A DNA stretch of 64,000 bases, taken from an uncultured Desulfovibrio sp. (GTDB taxonomy: Bacteria > Desulfobacterota > Desulfovibrionia > Desulfovibrionales > Desulfovibrionaceae). The position numbers and the translations under genes were made by a program. Positions 24,463-32,560 of the stretch are shown here, piece by piece. Each line of letters begins with the position of its first letter. The stretch's first letter is position 1. The notes under the pieces were generated by a model, which was not told the DNA's origin, made no database searches, and worked only from the letters and a program-made list of their open reading frames with translations. The DNA lies in NCBI RefSeq assembly GCF_910584445.1, contig NZ_CAJUBO010000003.1:89519-153518 (forward strand), read 5' to 3'.

Positions 24463-25944
24463 ATGACGCAGAGTTCCGCTTCCGCAGCGGGCGCCGCGGC
24501 GCCCAAAAAGGCCGTTTCGCCGCTTTATCTGGTGCATGCGGCCGTCTGCCTGATCATCATGTTCGGCTTTGGTCAGCTTCCGCCCTTTGAGCCGCTCACG
24601 CCCCTGGGCATGAACCTCATCGGCATCTTTCTCGGCGTGCTCTATGGCTGGATCTTCATCGAGATCGTCTGGCCGAGCCTGCTCGGCCTGCTGGCGCTCA
24701 TGCTCATTGGCGGCATGAAGCCCGTCCAGCTGCTCAACAAGAGCTTCGGCGACCCCATGGTGCAGATGATGTTCTTCATTTTCGTTTTCTGCGCCACCAT
24801 CAACTATTACGGCCTTTCCCGGTTCATTTCGCTGTGGTTCATCACGCGCAAGTGCCTGGCCGGGCGCCCGTGGCTGTTCACCTATGTGTTCATGGGTTCC
24901 ATCTTCATCCTCGGCGCGCTGACCTCGGCCTCGCCGGCGGCCATCATCGGCTGGTCCATCCTCTACGGGGTGTGCGACGCCTGCGGCTACAAGAAGGGCG
25001 AGGGCTATCCCACCATGATGGTCTTCGGCATCGTCTTCGCGGCGCAGGTGGGCATGTCCATCATCCCCTTCAAGCAGGTGCCGCTCACCGTGCTCGGCGC
25101 CTATGAGAACATGAGCGGCGTGAGCATTGACTACGCCAGCTACATGATCCTCGCCGTCGCCATCTGCGCCCTCTGTTCCGGGGCCTTCATCCTGCTTGGC
25201 AAGTACATCTTCCGGCCGGACATGAGCAAGCTGCTCAAGCTCGAGGCCGAAAAGCTGGATACCGAGGGCAGCCTCAACCTGAACAAGGTCCAGAAGACGG
25301 TGCTCGTTTTCCTGTTCCTGCTCGTCCTGCTCCTGCTGGCGCCCAATTTCCTGCCCAAGGGCTTTTTCGTGACAAAGTTCCTGCGCTCCATCGGCAATAC
25401 GGGCATCGTCATCCTGCTGGTCACCGTCATGGCGGCCATCAAGGTGGATGGCAAGCCCCTGCTCAACTTCAAGGCCATGGTGGATTCGGGCGTGACCTGG
25501 GGCATCATCCTCCTGCTCGCCATCGTCCAGCCGCTGGCGGCGGCCATGGCCCACACGGACAGCGGCATCACGGCCTTTCTCATGAATGCCATGGAACCCA
25601 TCTTCAGCGGCAGCACGCCCATGACCTTCGCCATCATCATCGGCTTCGTAGCCACGGCCCTGACCCAGGTGATGAACAACGGCGCCACGGGCATCGCGCT
25701 CATGCCCATCGTGCTCAGCTACTGCCAGGCCTCGGGCGCCTCGCCGGACCTGGCGCTGGTGATGGTCGTCATGGGCTGCCACTTCGCCTTCCTCACCCCG
25801 GCGGCCAGCGCCAGCGCGGCCCTGCTGCACGGCAACGAGTGGGCCAGCGCCAGCTCCATCTGGCGCACGGCGCCGGTGGTGGTCCTGGTCTCCTGGCTGG
25901 CGACGGCTCTGGTGGTCGTCACTCTCGGGGCGGTCGTGTTTTAA
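24463..25944 (+). CDS. DASS/SLC13-family anion transporter
   Basis: A 493-residue inner-membrane transporter of the divalent anion:sodium symporter family, with about 12-13 helices. Family-type elements include GALTSASPAAIIGWSILYG in the first half and VATALTQVMNNGATGIALMPIV plus FAFLTPAASASAALLHGNEW in the second, the latter matching the SNT/TP signature loops of this family. It would import a di- or tricarboxylate or another organic anion. The ATG at 24463 has GAGG 9 bases upstream; an ATG at 24454 is too close to that site. It ends tail to tail with the LysR gene (4-base overlap). It is probably the uptake system for the flavoprotein operon at 27164. Confidence 0.85.
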   Translation: MTQSSASAAGAAAPKKAVSPLYLVHAAVCLIIMFGFGQLPPFEPLTPLGMNLIGIFLGVLYGWIFIEIVWPSLLGLLALMLIGGMKPVQLLNKSFGDPMVQMMFFIFVFCATINYYGLSRFISLWFITRKCLAGRPWLFTYVFMGSIFILGALTSASPAAIIGWSILYGVCDACGYKKGEGYPTMMVFGIVFAAQVGMSIIPFKQVPLTVLGAYENMSGVSIDYASYMILAVAICALCSGAFILLGKYIFRPDMSKLLKLEAEKLDTEGSLNLNKVQKTVLVFLFLLVLLLLAPNFLPKGFFVTKFLRSIGNTGIVILLVTVMAAIKVDGKPLLNFKAMVDSGVTWGIILLLAIVQPLAAAMAHTDSGITAFLMNAMEPIFSGSTPMTFAIIIGFVATALTQVMNNGATGIALMPIVLSYCQASGASPDLALVMVVMGCHFAFLTPAASASAALLHGNEWASASSIWRTAPVVVLVSWLATALVVVTLGAVVF

Positions 25945-26993
25945 CCTTCGACAGGACGCGCGCGTTCCTTTCCGGGCCGGGCCTTGCGCCCGGCCTTTTC
26001 CTTTTTCTCCTCCCGGCCTTCCGGGATCTGGCGGGCGCTTTGCCACACGGTTTCCGCATCCAGCGAGGGGAGCGAAAGGAAAAACTCGCGCAACGCCTGC
26101 ATGAGGGCGGCCGCCTGGGGACTGACGCGCTTGTTGCGGCGCAGGAGCAGGCCGTAGAGCCGGTTGGGAAAAAGGTGGTCCAGCGGGCGCGCGCCGATCT
26201 GCTCCCACTCCGCCCCGAAATTGGTGGCCTGGAGGCACAGCTCGTCCATGATGCTCACGCCGAGCCTGTGCCACACGAAGCGCATGATCAGGTGGTAATT
26301 GTTGACCCGGATGGCCGCGTTCTTCTGGATGAAATCGCCCATGCCCGAATTCCGGCACCAGCAGCCGAGGTCGTCCGGGTCCTCGTCATTGGCGAAGGCC
26401 ACATAGGGCAGACGGCGCAGGTCCTCGAGGTCCGGCACCAGGGGGATGTTCCAGGGATTGTCGCGGCGCATGACCAGAAGGGGCCGCGCCTTGAAGACCA
26501 CGTCCAGCCGGTCGTCCTCGGGCCTGCTGATCACCGGCAGCAGGCCGAAATCCACGCGGGATTCGGCCACCGCCTTGCGGACGTCCGAGGAGGGGCCGCG
26601 CTCCACCGCCAGTTCCACGCCGGGATGCTGCCGCAGAAAATCCACGGTGGTCGGCACGGAAAGCGTGGCGATGGGCAGCGTGGCCGCCACGGTGACCGCC
26701 CCCTTGAGCGCGCCGTCCGCGCTTCCCACCGAGGAGCGCATGCTCTGCAGGGCCTCAAAGGTGGTGATGGCCCAGTCCAGAAGCTTTGTCCCCTCCGGCG
26801 TGATGCGGAGGGATTTTTTGTAGCGGTCGAAGAGGACGGTATCCAGCTCCTCCTCCAGCGAGCGGAGCTGGTAGCTGATGGTGGAGGGGTTGCGGTGCAT
26901 GCGCTCCGCGGCGCGGCGCACGCTGCCCGTCTTGGCGACCCAGTAAAACCCGCGCAGCCACTGGAGAAAATCACCATTCAGCTCATCGATCAT
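25941..26993 (-). CDS. LysR-type transcriptional regulator
   Basis: A 350-residue LysR regulator. The N-terminal helix-turn-helix is clear (WVAKTGSVRRAAERMHRNPSTISYQLRSLEEEL), followed by an effector-binding domain (VTVAATLPIATLSVPTTVDFLRQHPGVELAVERG onward) and a basic Lys/Arg-rich tail of about 30 residues. The start at 26993 has AGGAG upstream; an open frame reaches 27065 but that part is not family-like. It is divergent from the flavoprotein operon at 27164 and convergent with the DASS gene, so it most likely controls both in response to their substrate. Confidence 0.9.
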   Translation of the reverse strand: MIDELNGDFLQWLRGFYWVAKTGSVRRAAERMHRNPSTISYQLRSLEEELDTVLFDRYKKSLRITPEGTKLLDWAITTFEALQSMRSSVGSADGALKGAVTVAATLPIATLSVPTTVDFLRQHPGVELAVERGPSSDVRKAVAESRVDFGLLPVISRPEDDRLDVVFKARPLLVMRRDNPWNIPLVPDLEDLRRLPYVAFANDEDPDDLGCWCRNSGMGDFIQKNAAIRVNNYHLIMRFVWHRLGVSIMDELCLQATNFGAEWEQIGARPLDHLFPNRLYGLLLRRNKRVSPQAAALMQALREFFLSLPSLDAETVWQSARQIPEGREEKKEKAGRKARPGKERARPVEG

Positions 26994-27163
26994 GGCCCGG
27001 CGCTCCTGTTGGGTTTTTTTGTACAATGCGTGATTTTTATTTATTTGACAATACAGCGCCGCCATATGATTTTTCCTTCACAAAGTCCGGACGGCCCCGG
27101 TGGGGGGCATGCCCACGCCCGGACGAACGCAGTGTCCGCACACCTTCATCCCAGGATATCGGC
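26994..27163. promoter_or_regulatory. Divergent promoter region between LysR and the flavoprotein operon
   Basis: A 170-base spacer, AT-rich at 27010-27085. TTGACA at 27045 and TATGAT at 27065 face the flavoprotein gene but are only 14 bases apart, too close for a good sigma-70 promoter. LysR boxes are expected here, but none could be fixed with confidence. Confidence 0.4.
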
Positions 27164-28837
27164 ATGAGAACGACCAGGCACAGTCTGGGCACGCTCGTGG
27201 AAACCGACGTGCTCGTCATCGGCTCCGGGGCATCCGGCTGCGGCGCGGCGCTGGGCGCACGCGACCAGGGCCAGGATGTCGTCATCATCGACAAGGGCAA
27301 GCTTGAGAGTTCGGGCTGCATCGGCGGCGGGAACGACCATTACATGGCCGTTCTCGACGAGCCTGGCGAACCCTTCGACACGGCTGACGACCTTGTGAAA
27401 TTCTACGCCAAGCCGCTCAACGGCTGGACGCGGAACATGCTCGTCAACGGCTGGTACAACCACATGCGCCATTTTCTCGATATCCTCGGCGCGGCGGGCG
27501 TGGACTTCGGCCGCAAGAGCGACGGCACCTATGTCCGCACGCAGGGCTTCGGCCAGCCGGGGCGCTGGTGGGTCCACATCTCCAACGGCATGACCATCAA
27601 GCGGGTCATGGCGCGCCTGGTGCACGAGAGCGGCGTCCATGTGCTCGACCGCATCATGGCTATGCGCATCCTCACGGATCACGGCAAGGCCTGCGGCTGT
27701 CTCGGCTGGAACGTCCGCACCGGCGAGTATGTCATCATCCGCGCCAAGACCGTGGTCTCCACCCAGGGGCGTTCGGCCACGCGCGGCACGGACAATTCCA
27801 CGCACAACGCCTTCAACGTCTGGATGTACCCGTACAACACCAGCGCGGGCGTCGTCCTCGGCTACCAGGCGGGCGCCGCCGTCACCGAGCTGGACACCTA
27901 CCAGCGCGCCACCCTGCTGCCCAAGGGCTTCGGCTGCCCGGGCATGAACGGCATCAACAGCTCCGGCGCGCACGAACTCAACGCCCTGGGCGAGCGCTTC
28001 ATGTGCAAGTACGACCCCATGTGCGAGAACGGCGTGCGCAACAACCAGATCCAGGGCACCTTCCAGGAACAGATGGAGGGCGCAGGCCCGCCGTTCTACA
28101 TGGACATGCGCCATGTGGACCCGGAGGTCGTGCGGGAACTCCAGTACGTCCTCATGCCCGGCGACAAGGCCACCTTCGGCGACTGGGCGGACTGCACGGG
28201 CACGGACTTCCAGCACAAGCTGCTGGAAGTGGAGATCGGCGAGCTGATCTTCGGCGGCGCCATCGCCGTCAATGACGCGTTCGAGTCCAGCCTGCCCAAC
28301 CTCTTCAGCGGCAGCGTCTTCCTCTACTGCTCCGGCGCCATGTGCGGCGGCTACGAGTCCGGCCGCCAGGCCGCCATGCGCGCCTCGGGCATGACCGAGG
28401 CCGGACAGGTGGACGAAGACATGGCCCGCGACGTCAAAAACGAGATTTTCGCGCCCATGGCCGAACCCGTGGGCGACCCCGTGAGCTACGAGGAGCTGGA
28501 ACAGGCCACCCGCAACGTCATGGACTACTACATGGGCTTCCGCCGTTCCATGGCGGGCATGGAGCGGGCGCTGGAGAAGATCCGCTTCCTCTCCGGACAG
28601 GCGGGGCGGCTGCATGCCACGACCCTGCGCGAGCTTATGCGCTGCCACGAAAGCCGCGACATCCTCGCCGTCTGCGAGCTTGCCATCCAGGCCACCATGG
28701 AGCGCAAGGAATCGGGCCGCTGCGTTTACCGCGTGCGCGAGTTCCCGGATCTCAATCCGGAAATGGCGAAACCGCTCCTCCTCATCCGGAGCGAGAACGG
28801 CCCCCGGTTCCAGTGGGGCAAGGCGCCGCTGCTGTAA
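27164..28837 (+). CDS. FAD-dependent oxidoreductase, AprA/FrdA-like flavoprotein (first copy)
   Basis: A 557-residue flavoprotein of the fumarate reductase/succinate dehydrogenase/APS-reductase-alpha superfamily. The dinucleotide motif is V-I-G-S-G-A-S-G-C-G near residue 20, followed by the AprA-like IDKGKLESSGCIGGGN. The C-terminal helical part (MERALEKIRFLSGQAG, then ELAIQATMERKESGR and YRVREFPDLN) also follows AprA. No signal peptide is present, so it works in the cytoplasm. It starts a run with a GltD-like enzyme, a porin, an AprB-like ferredoxin and a second flavoprotein. True APS reductase is unlikely because of low overall likeness and the absence of a neighbouring aprB/sat/qmo set. 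The substrate is unknown. Confidence 0.78.
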   Translation: MRTTRHSLGTLVETDVLVIGSGASGCGAALGARDQGQDVVIIDKGKLESSGCIGGGNDHYMAVLDEPGEPFDTADDLVKFYAKPLNGWTRNMLVNGWYNHMRHFLDILGAAGVDFGRKSDGTYVRTQGFGQPGRWWVHISNGMTIKRVMARLVHESGVHVLDRIMAMRILTDHGKACGCLGWNVRTGEYVIIRAKTVVSTQGRSATRGTDNSTHNAFNVWMYPYNTSAGVVLGYQAGAAVTELDTYQRATLLPKGFGCPGMNGINSSGAHELNALGERFMCKYDPMCENGVRNNQIQGTFQEQMEGAGPPFYMDMRHVDPEVVRELQYVLMPGDKATFGDWADCTGTDFQHKLLEVEIGELIFGGAIAVNDAFESSLPNLFSGSVFLYCSGAMCGGYESGRQAAMRASGMTEAGQVDEDMARDVKNEIFAPMAEPVGDPVSYEELEQATRNVMDYYMGFRRSMAGMERALEKIRFLSGQAGRLHATTLRELMRCHESRDILAVCELAIQATMERKESGRCVYRVREFPDLNPEMAKPLLLIRSENGPRFQWGKAPLL

Positions 28838-28860
28838 TCATTGCCGCAAGGAGTTCACAT

Positions 28861-30528
28861 ATGCCTCCCAAGTACAGCCGAGAATTGCGCCAGCCCGTGG
28901 CCCACGGGCCGCGCCTGAAGGAACAGTTCCGCACCTCGCCCTGCGAGGCCGCCTGCCCGGCGGGGACCTCCATCCAGAAGATGCAGGCCCTGGCGGAAAA
29001 AGGCGAGTTCACCGAGGCCCTGCGCTACCTGCGGGCCAAAAACCCCTTCCCCGGCATCACGGGCCGGGTCTGTCCGCACTTCTGCATGGGCGCCTGCAAC
29101 CGCAACCATATGGAAGGCTGCGTCAATACCCGCGCCCTTGAGCGCGCGTGCGCCGACCTGGCCGAACGCGGCGCCGTGCTGTTCCGCAACCGGCCGTCCA
29201 CCGGCAAAAAGGTGGCGGTCATCGGCGGCGGACCCGCCGGACTTACCAGCGCCTACTTTCTCGCCCTGCTCGGCCATGCCGTCACGGTGTACGAGGCCGA
29301 GCCGATGCTCGGCGGCGTGCCGCGCTATGGCGTGCCCAATTTCCGCCTGCCCCGCCATGTGGTGGACCGCGAGGTGGGCCTCGTGCTGGAGACCGGCGTG
29401 CGCGCCCATGTGAACACCCGCGTGGGCGTGGACATCAGCATGGACGAGATCCGCGCCCGCTTTGACGCCGTCATCATCGCCACGGGCGTGCCCGCCGAGA
29501 ACAGCCTGCCCATCCCCGGGGCGGACAAAGCCGTGCGCGCGGTGGAGTTTCTCCGCGAGGCCGCCATGGGCCGCGCCGCCGGCAAGGTGGGCAAGAAGGT
29601 GGTCGTCATGGGCGGCGGCGGCGTGGGCTTTGACTGCGCCTTCACGGCCAGACGCCTGGGCGCGGAGGAAATCCACGTCATCTGCCTGGAAAAGCCCGGC
29701 GAGATGCGCGCCCCGGCCGAAGACCTGGAACTGGCCGCCAGAGAGGGCATCCAGATCCACAACTGCTGCACCATGTCCGGCATCCGCACGGACAACGACG
29801 CCGTGACCGGCGTGGACTTTTACGAGGTCAAGGAATTCCGCTTCGACGACGCGGGCCGCCCGGTCTTCGACCCCGTGCCCGGCGGCAGCCACACCCTTGA
29901 CTGCGACACGGTCATCTTCGCCGTGGGCATGAAGACCGACCTGGGCTTCCTCGGCGAAAACGCGGGCGGCCTCGCGCTCACCCCGCGCCGCTGGATCGTG
30001 GTGGACGAACGCCAGGCCACGAGCTGCGAAAAGCACTACGCCGCCGGCGACGTGGGCAACGGGCGGCGGGCGGCCTTTGCCGTCCACGCCTTCCTGACCG
30101 GCGAGGACGCGCGCGTCTGGGTCATCAACGAGGAAAACATGCTCGAGCCGCGCGACGACATGGCAGGCACGGCCGACCCCTATGTGGTGCCGTTTGAGGA
30201 GATCTACGGCATCAGCCAGTACGCGCCCGCCCAGCCGGAAAAGGAAGCCGTCAACGACTGCGCCAAGCCCTTCGCCGAACTCAACCTGGGCCTCACGCGC
30301 GAACAGGCCATGACCGAGGCGGCGCGCTGCCTGCACTGCGGCCACTGCAAGGCCTGCGGCACCTGCGTGGACGACTGCCCCGGCTATGTGCTGGAGATGG
30401 TGCCGTGCGGCGGCCTTGAACGCCCGCAGGTGGAACACGGGGACGAATGCTGGCATTGCGCCAACTGCCGCACCAGCTGCCCCACCGGCGCCATCGGCTT
30501 CGCATTCCCGCTCAGGATGCAGGTCTAG
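28861..30528 (+). CDS. GltD/NfnB-like FAD-NAD(P) oxidoreductase with C-terminal 2[4Fe-4S] ferredoxin domain
   Basis: A 555-residue iron-sulfur flavoprotein. The N-terminal cysteine domain (CEAACPAG, then CPHFCMGAC) matches the Fe-S domain of glutamate synthase small subunit. It is followed by the FAD motif VIGGGPAG (near residue 120), an NAD(P) motif VMGGGGVG and a second FAD segment ending AAGDVGNG. The C-terminal 50 residues form a ferredoxin with CGHCKACGTCVDDCPG and CWHCANCRTSCPTG. Such enzymes pass electrons between NAD(P)H and ferredoxin or a partner dehydrogenase. With AAGGAG before its ATG and 23 bases from the upstream flavoprotein, it is most likely that protein's electron partner. 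It has no large GltB partner here, so glutamate synthase is ruled out. Confidence 0.85.
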   Translation: MPPKYSRELRQPVAHGPRLKEQFRTSPCEAACPAGTSIQKMQALAEKGEFTEALRYLRAKNPFPGITGRVCPHFCMGACNRNHMEGCVNTRALERACADLAERGAVLFRNRPSTGKKVAVIGGGPAGLTSAYFLALLGHAVTVYEAEPMLGGVPRYGVPNFRLPRHVVDREVGLVLETGVRAHVNTRVGVDISMDEIRARFDAVIIATGVPAENSLPIPGADKAVRAVEFLREAAMGRAAGKVGKKVVVMGGGGVGFDCAFTARRLGAEEIHVICLEKPGEMRAPAEDLELAAREGIQIHNCCTMSGIRTDNDAVTGVDFYEVKEFRFDDAGRPVFDPVPGGSHTLDCDTVIFAVGMKTDLGFLGENAGGLALTPRRWIVVDERQATSCEKHYAAGDVGNGRRAAFAVHAFLTGEDARVWVINEENMLEPRDDMAGTADPYVVPFEEIYGISQYAPAQPEKEAVNDCAKPFAELNLGLTREQAMTEAARCLHCGHCKACGTCVDDCPGYVLEMVPCGGLERPQVEHGDECWHCANCRTSCPTGAIGFAFPLRMQV

Positions 30529-30656
30529 GCATTTCTTCCGCCGTCCGGGGGAGGACGGCGGGACCGCCGCCGGGATGCCCGACCGGGCATCCCCGGCGCA
30601 TCGGACGGCACGAGACTGTTTTCAACGCCCCGCAGGGGCGCACAAGGGGGATATGC

Positions 30657-32231
30657 ATGCTTTCCTGTTTCTGTGCATCGCGCAAACTGGTTCTGGGTTT
30701 TCTGGCGGCGGCCCTTGCCTCGGCCGCCCTGCTCGGCGCGCCGCTCAAGGCCGAAGCCATCGACTTCAAGGCGCACGGCTGGTGGCTGTTCAGCGCCCAG
30801 TACGGCCAGAACGGCAACTTCAGCAACAAGGGACACACCGGCTATGACAGCCTGGAAGACGACTTCGAGGCCCGCTCGCGCGTGCGCCTCCAGTTGGACG
30901 CCGTGGCTTCCGAAAGCCTGAGCGGCCAGGTCTATTTCGAGATCGGCAAGTTCATCTGGGGCAAGGCCAGCGGCGCCCAGAGCGGCGGCGCGCTGGGCGC
31001 GGACGCCACCAACATGATCAAGCTCAAGCGGGCCTTCATCGACTGGATGGTGCCCAATACCGACCTTTCCGTGCGTATGGGCATCCAGGCCTTCCGCTCG
31101 CCGTTCTTCGCCCTGGACGGTCCCACGGTGCTCACGGCCGACGGCGCGGGCATCACGGCCAGCTACAAGGTCAACGACAATCTCTCGCTCACCGGCTTCT
31201 GGATGCGGCCCTACAACGACAACTATACTTCCGAAAACGGCTCTCAGGACGGCTTCCTCGACAATGTGGACTTCGGCGGCCTCTTCGTGCCCCTGCGCTT
31301 TGACGGCGTCGCCATGACGCCCTGGGGCATTTACGGCGCCATCGGACCCAATGCCTTCCGCAGCGGGAAAAACTTCTTCCGCCCGGCCTTCGGCAACAAG
31401 GTGGACACCACCTATTTCTACAGCGGCATGTTCCCGCTCCTGGCCGACAAGAAGGCCATCAACCGCAAGACGCCCAGCGAGTACGGCAACGCCTGGTGGG
31501 CGGGACTCACCGGCGAGCTGACCCTGTGGGACCCCTTCCGCATCGCCTGGGAATTCACCTACGGCGGCGTGAACTGGATGGACGACCCGGCCATGGACCG
31601 CAAGGGCTGGATGGGCGCCCTGCTCTTCGAATACAAGACGGACTGGGGCGTTCCCGGCATCTACGGGTGGTACGCCTCGGGCGATGACGACGACCTGGGC
31701 AACGGCTCCGAGCGCATGCCCTATATCGTCAACGACTTTGGCGTGTCCGGCTTTTCCGACACCTTCGCCGGGCCGGACATCAACGGCCTGGAGCGCGACC
31801 GCGTGCTCGCCAATACGCTCATCGGCACCTGGGGCGTGGGCGCGCGCCTGAAGAACGTGAGCTTTTTCCACAATCTCCGACACACCCTCCATGTGAGCCT
31901 GTGGGGCGGCACCAACAGCTCGGGCATCCTGGAGAAGATCCATGACCGCACCGGCAAGTGGATGTCGCCCAACGTCAATGATTCCACCAACTTCACGGTG
32001 CCCGTGGGCCGCGACAACATCTACCTCACGGACAAGGACTATGCCCTGGAGATGGGCCTGCTCAACCAGTACAAGATTTACGAGAACCTCTCGGTCAATC
32101 TTGAGGCGAGCTATGTCCACCTCATGCTGGACAAGTCCGACGACACCTGGGGCCTTGCCACCACCGGCGGCGGCAAGCGCGGCATCCGCGACGCCTGGAA
32201 CGTGAGTGCCCTCTTCATCTATTCCTTCTAA
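30657..32231 (+). CDS. Outer membrane homotrimeric porin, Desulfovibrio type
   Basis: A 524-residue outer-membrane beta-barrel with a signal peptide (cleavage near KAEAIDF). The mature N-terminus IDFKAHGWWLFSAQYGQN, many alternating aromatic/polar strands, RMGIQAFRSPFFALDGP-like loops and a C-terminal aromatic end (ALFIYSF) fit the porin family typical of Desulfovibrio. It would let the operon's substrate cross the outer membrane. The start at 30657 follows GGGGGATATGC; an overlapping ATG at 30653 is in another frame. A porin inside a redox-enzyme operon suggests a dedicated uptake route for a larger or charged substrate, an inference. Confidence 0.88.
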   Translation: MLSCFCASRKLVLGFLAAALASAALLGAPLKAEAIDFKAHGWWLFSAQYGQNGNFSNKGHTGYDSLEDDFEARSRVRLQLDAVASESLSGQVYFEIGKFIWGKASGAQSGGALGADATNMIKLKRAFIDWMVPNTDLSVRMGIQAFRSPFFALDGPTVLTADGAGITASYKVNDNLSLTGFWMRPYNDNYTSENGSQDGFLDNVDFGGLFVPLRFDGVAMTPWGIYGAIGPNAFRSGKNFFRPAFGNKVDTTYFYSGMFPLLADKKAINRKTPSEYGNAWWAGLTGELTLWDPFRIAWEFTYGGVNWMDDPAMDRKGWMGALLFEYKTDWGVPGIYGWYASGDDDDLGNGSERMPYIVNDFGVSGFSDTFAGPDINGLERDRVLANTLIGTWGVGARLKNVSFFHNLRHTLHVSLWGGTNSSGILEKIHDRTGKWMSPNVNDSTNFTVPVGRDNIYLTDKDYALEMGLLNQYKIYENLSVNLEASYVHLMLDKSDDTWGLATTGGGKRGIRDAWNVSALFIYSF

Positions 32232-32314
32232 TCAGGCAGCCCTCCCTCCAGCCTGTGCGGCGCGGGTGGCCCTTTCCCCGGAAAAGGCGCCATCCGCGCC
32301 GGGAGAAACCACGC

Positions 32315-32560
32315 ATGATCAAGAGCATCGACCCTGAAACCTGCATCGGCTGCGGCGCCTGCGTGCGGATCTGCCCGCTGGACGCGCTGCGCATGGGCGA
32401 GGACAAGAAGGCGTTCATCGCCTATCCCGAGGACTGCATGACCTGTTTCCTCTGCGAGCGGGCCTGCCCTTCCGGGTCCATTGACGTGGACCCGCTGCGC
32501 GAAGTGCTGCCGCCCACCTTTCCCGACGTGCCCGTGGAGCTTGGAGGAGGCCGCGCATGA
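32315..32560 (+). CDS. 2[4Fe-4S] ferredoxin, AprB-like
   Basis: An 81-residue ferredoxin with two cluster motifs, CIGCGACVRICP (Cys11, 14, 17, 21) and CMTCFLCERACPSG. The short tail after the second cluster (PLREVLPPTFPDV) recalls the AprB extension that wraps around AprA, but is much shorter than in true APS reductase. Its stop overlaps the next start by 4 bases (ATGA), so it is very likely the small subunit of the flavoprotein encoded at 32557. It would carry electrons between that flavin and an external donor or acceptor. Confidence 0.88.
   Translation: MIKSIDPETCIGCGACVRICPLDALRMGEDKKAFIAYPEDCMTCFLCERACPSGSIDVDPLREVLPPTFPDVPVELGGGRA

Noticed and set aside
27045..27070. TTGACA and TATGAT as a sigma-70 promoter for the flavoprotein operon
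   Set aside because: The spacer is only 14 bases, outside the workable range; kept only as a remark.
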